A stretch of 64,000 bases of DNA, taken from NCBI GenBank assembly GCA_900469955.1, contig UBYX01000022.1, positions 30,751 through 94,750 on the forward strand. The letters are read 5' to 3'. Source of the stretch: Hyphomicrobiales bacterium (GTDB taxonomy: Bacteria; Pseudomonadota; Alphaproteobacteria; Rhizobiales; Rhizobiaceae). Of this stretch, positions 63,993 through 64,000 are shown one piece after another (the first letter of the stretch is position 1; each line of letters begins with the position of its first letter). Position numbers and translations under genes: made by a program. Under the pieces are notes generated by a model, which had not been told where the DNA came from, ran no database searches, and saw only the letters and a list, made by a program, of their open reading frames with translations.

Positions 63993-64000
63993 ATGAAAGA
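63993..64000 (+). CDS. Start of a gene running off the right edge
   Basis: ATGAAAGA preceded by AAAGGAG with a 5-nt gap, a strong ribosome site. Only two codons are visible; no product can be named. It diverges from the MBL-fold gene. Confidence 0.5.

Overview
The window reads as a chromosomal segment of a Rhizobiaceae bacterium (Alphaproteobacteria, Hyphomicrobiales; Rhizobium/Sinorhizobium/Neorhizobium type). The evidence is GC-rich coding sequence, the rhizobial order yebC - ruvCAB - (sqdBDC) - ybgC - tolQRAB - pal - cpoB - tilS - ftsH - glmM, an mmgR-free but typical hmu/hutX haem block, a RIME-like intergenic mosaic repeat, and many GGAAC-N16/17-NGTT promoters, the signature of the alphaproteobacterial general stress sigma factor EcfG (RpoE2). 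The genus cannot be fixed from the sequence alone. No insertion sequence, prophage, CRISPR array or rRNA was seen.

Layout. 0-1.3 kb: haem uptake and degradation (hmuT fragment diverging from an IsdG-like monooxygenase and hutX). 1.3-6 kb: small stress-type genes, including a divergent EcfG promoter pair that drives a DUF3008 gene on one side and an 85-aa protein / nucleotidyltransferase / metallophosphoesterase operon on the other. 6-13.2 kb: a six-gene branched-chain amino acid catabolic operon (acyl-CoA dehydrogenase, SDR, BCKDH E1alpha, E1beta, E2, E3) interrupted by a 170-bp repeat. 13.3-17.7 kb: treZ-treY (trehalose from maltodextrin) behind an EcfG promoter. 17.8-23 kb: a stress islet with two tandem 24-residue membrane peptides, a type II NADH dehydrogenase, SDR, DUF983, GDPD-like and lipoprotein genes, most with EcfG-type promoters. 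23-29.4 kb: amidase, tRNA-Met, mnmA, MscS channel, DUF1810, Tim44-like protein. 29.6-32.6 kb: serC-serA with a structured leader. 32.7-37.8 kb: acetyltransferase, outer-membrane barrel, MCP, cyclodeaminase-like protein. 38-50.5 kb: glmM, ftsH, tilS and the complete Tol-Pal system, with an LprI-like gene lying between ybgC and tolQ. 50.6-53.6 kb: sqdBDC for sulfolipid. 53.6-59.3 kb: the ruvCAB resolvasome operon, which carries two different AbrB/PIN toxin-antitoxin modules, one between ruvC and ruvA and one between ruvA and ruvB, followed by a Tat-exported phosphoesterase and a Nudix gene. 59.4-64 kb: an MCP-like coiled-coil protein without the signalling tip, a luciferase-like oxidoreductase, yebC, a stress-type flavin-binding protein and an MBL-fold protein.

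How it fits together. Two layers are interleaved: conserved housekeeping blocks (envelope integrity, recombination, serine, tRNA modification) and a dispersed set of small stress genes. Fourteen EcfG-like sites (thirteen with a NGTT -10, one weaker) sit upstream of genes in the correct orientation, twice as back-to-back divergent pairs. By rough count fewer than one would be expected by chance in the intergenic share of the window, so co-regulation of trehalose synthesis, NDH-2, membrane peptides, the NTase/phosphoesterase operon and several proteins of unknown function is the strongest unifying inference. All functional statements rest on reading motifs by eye; no database search was run.
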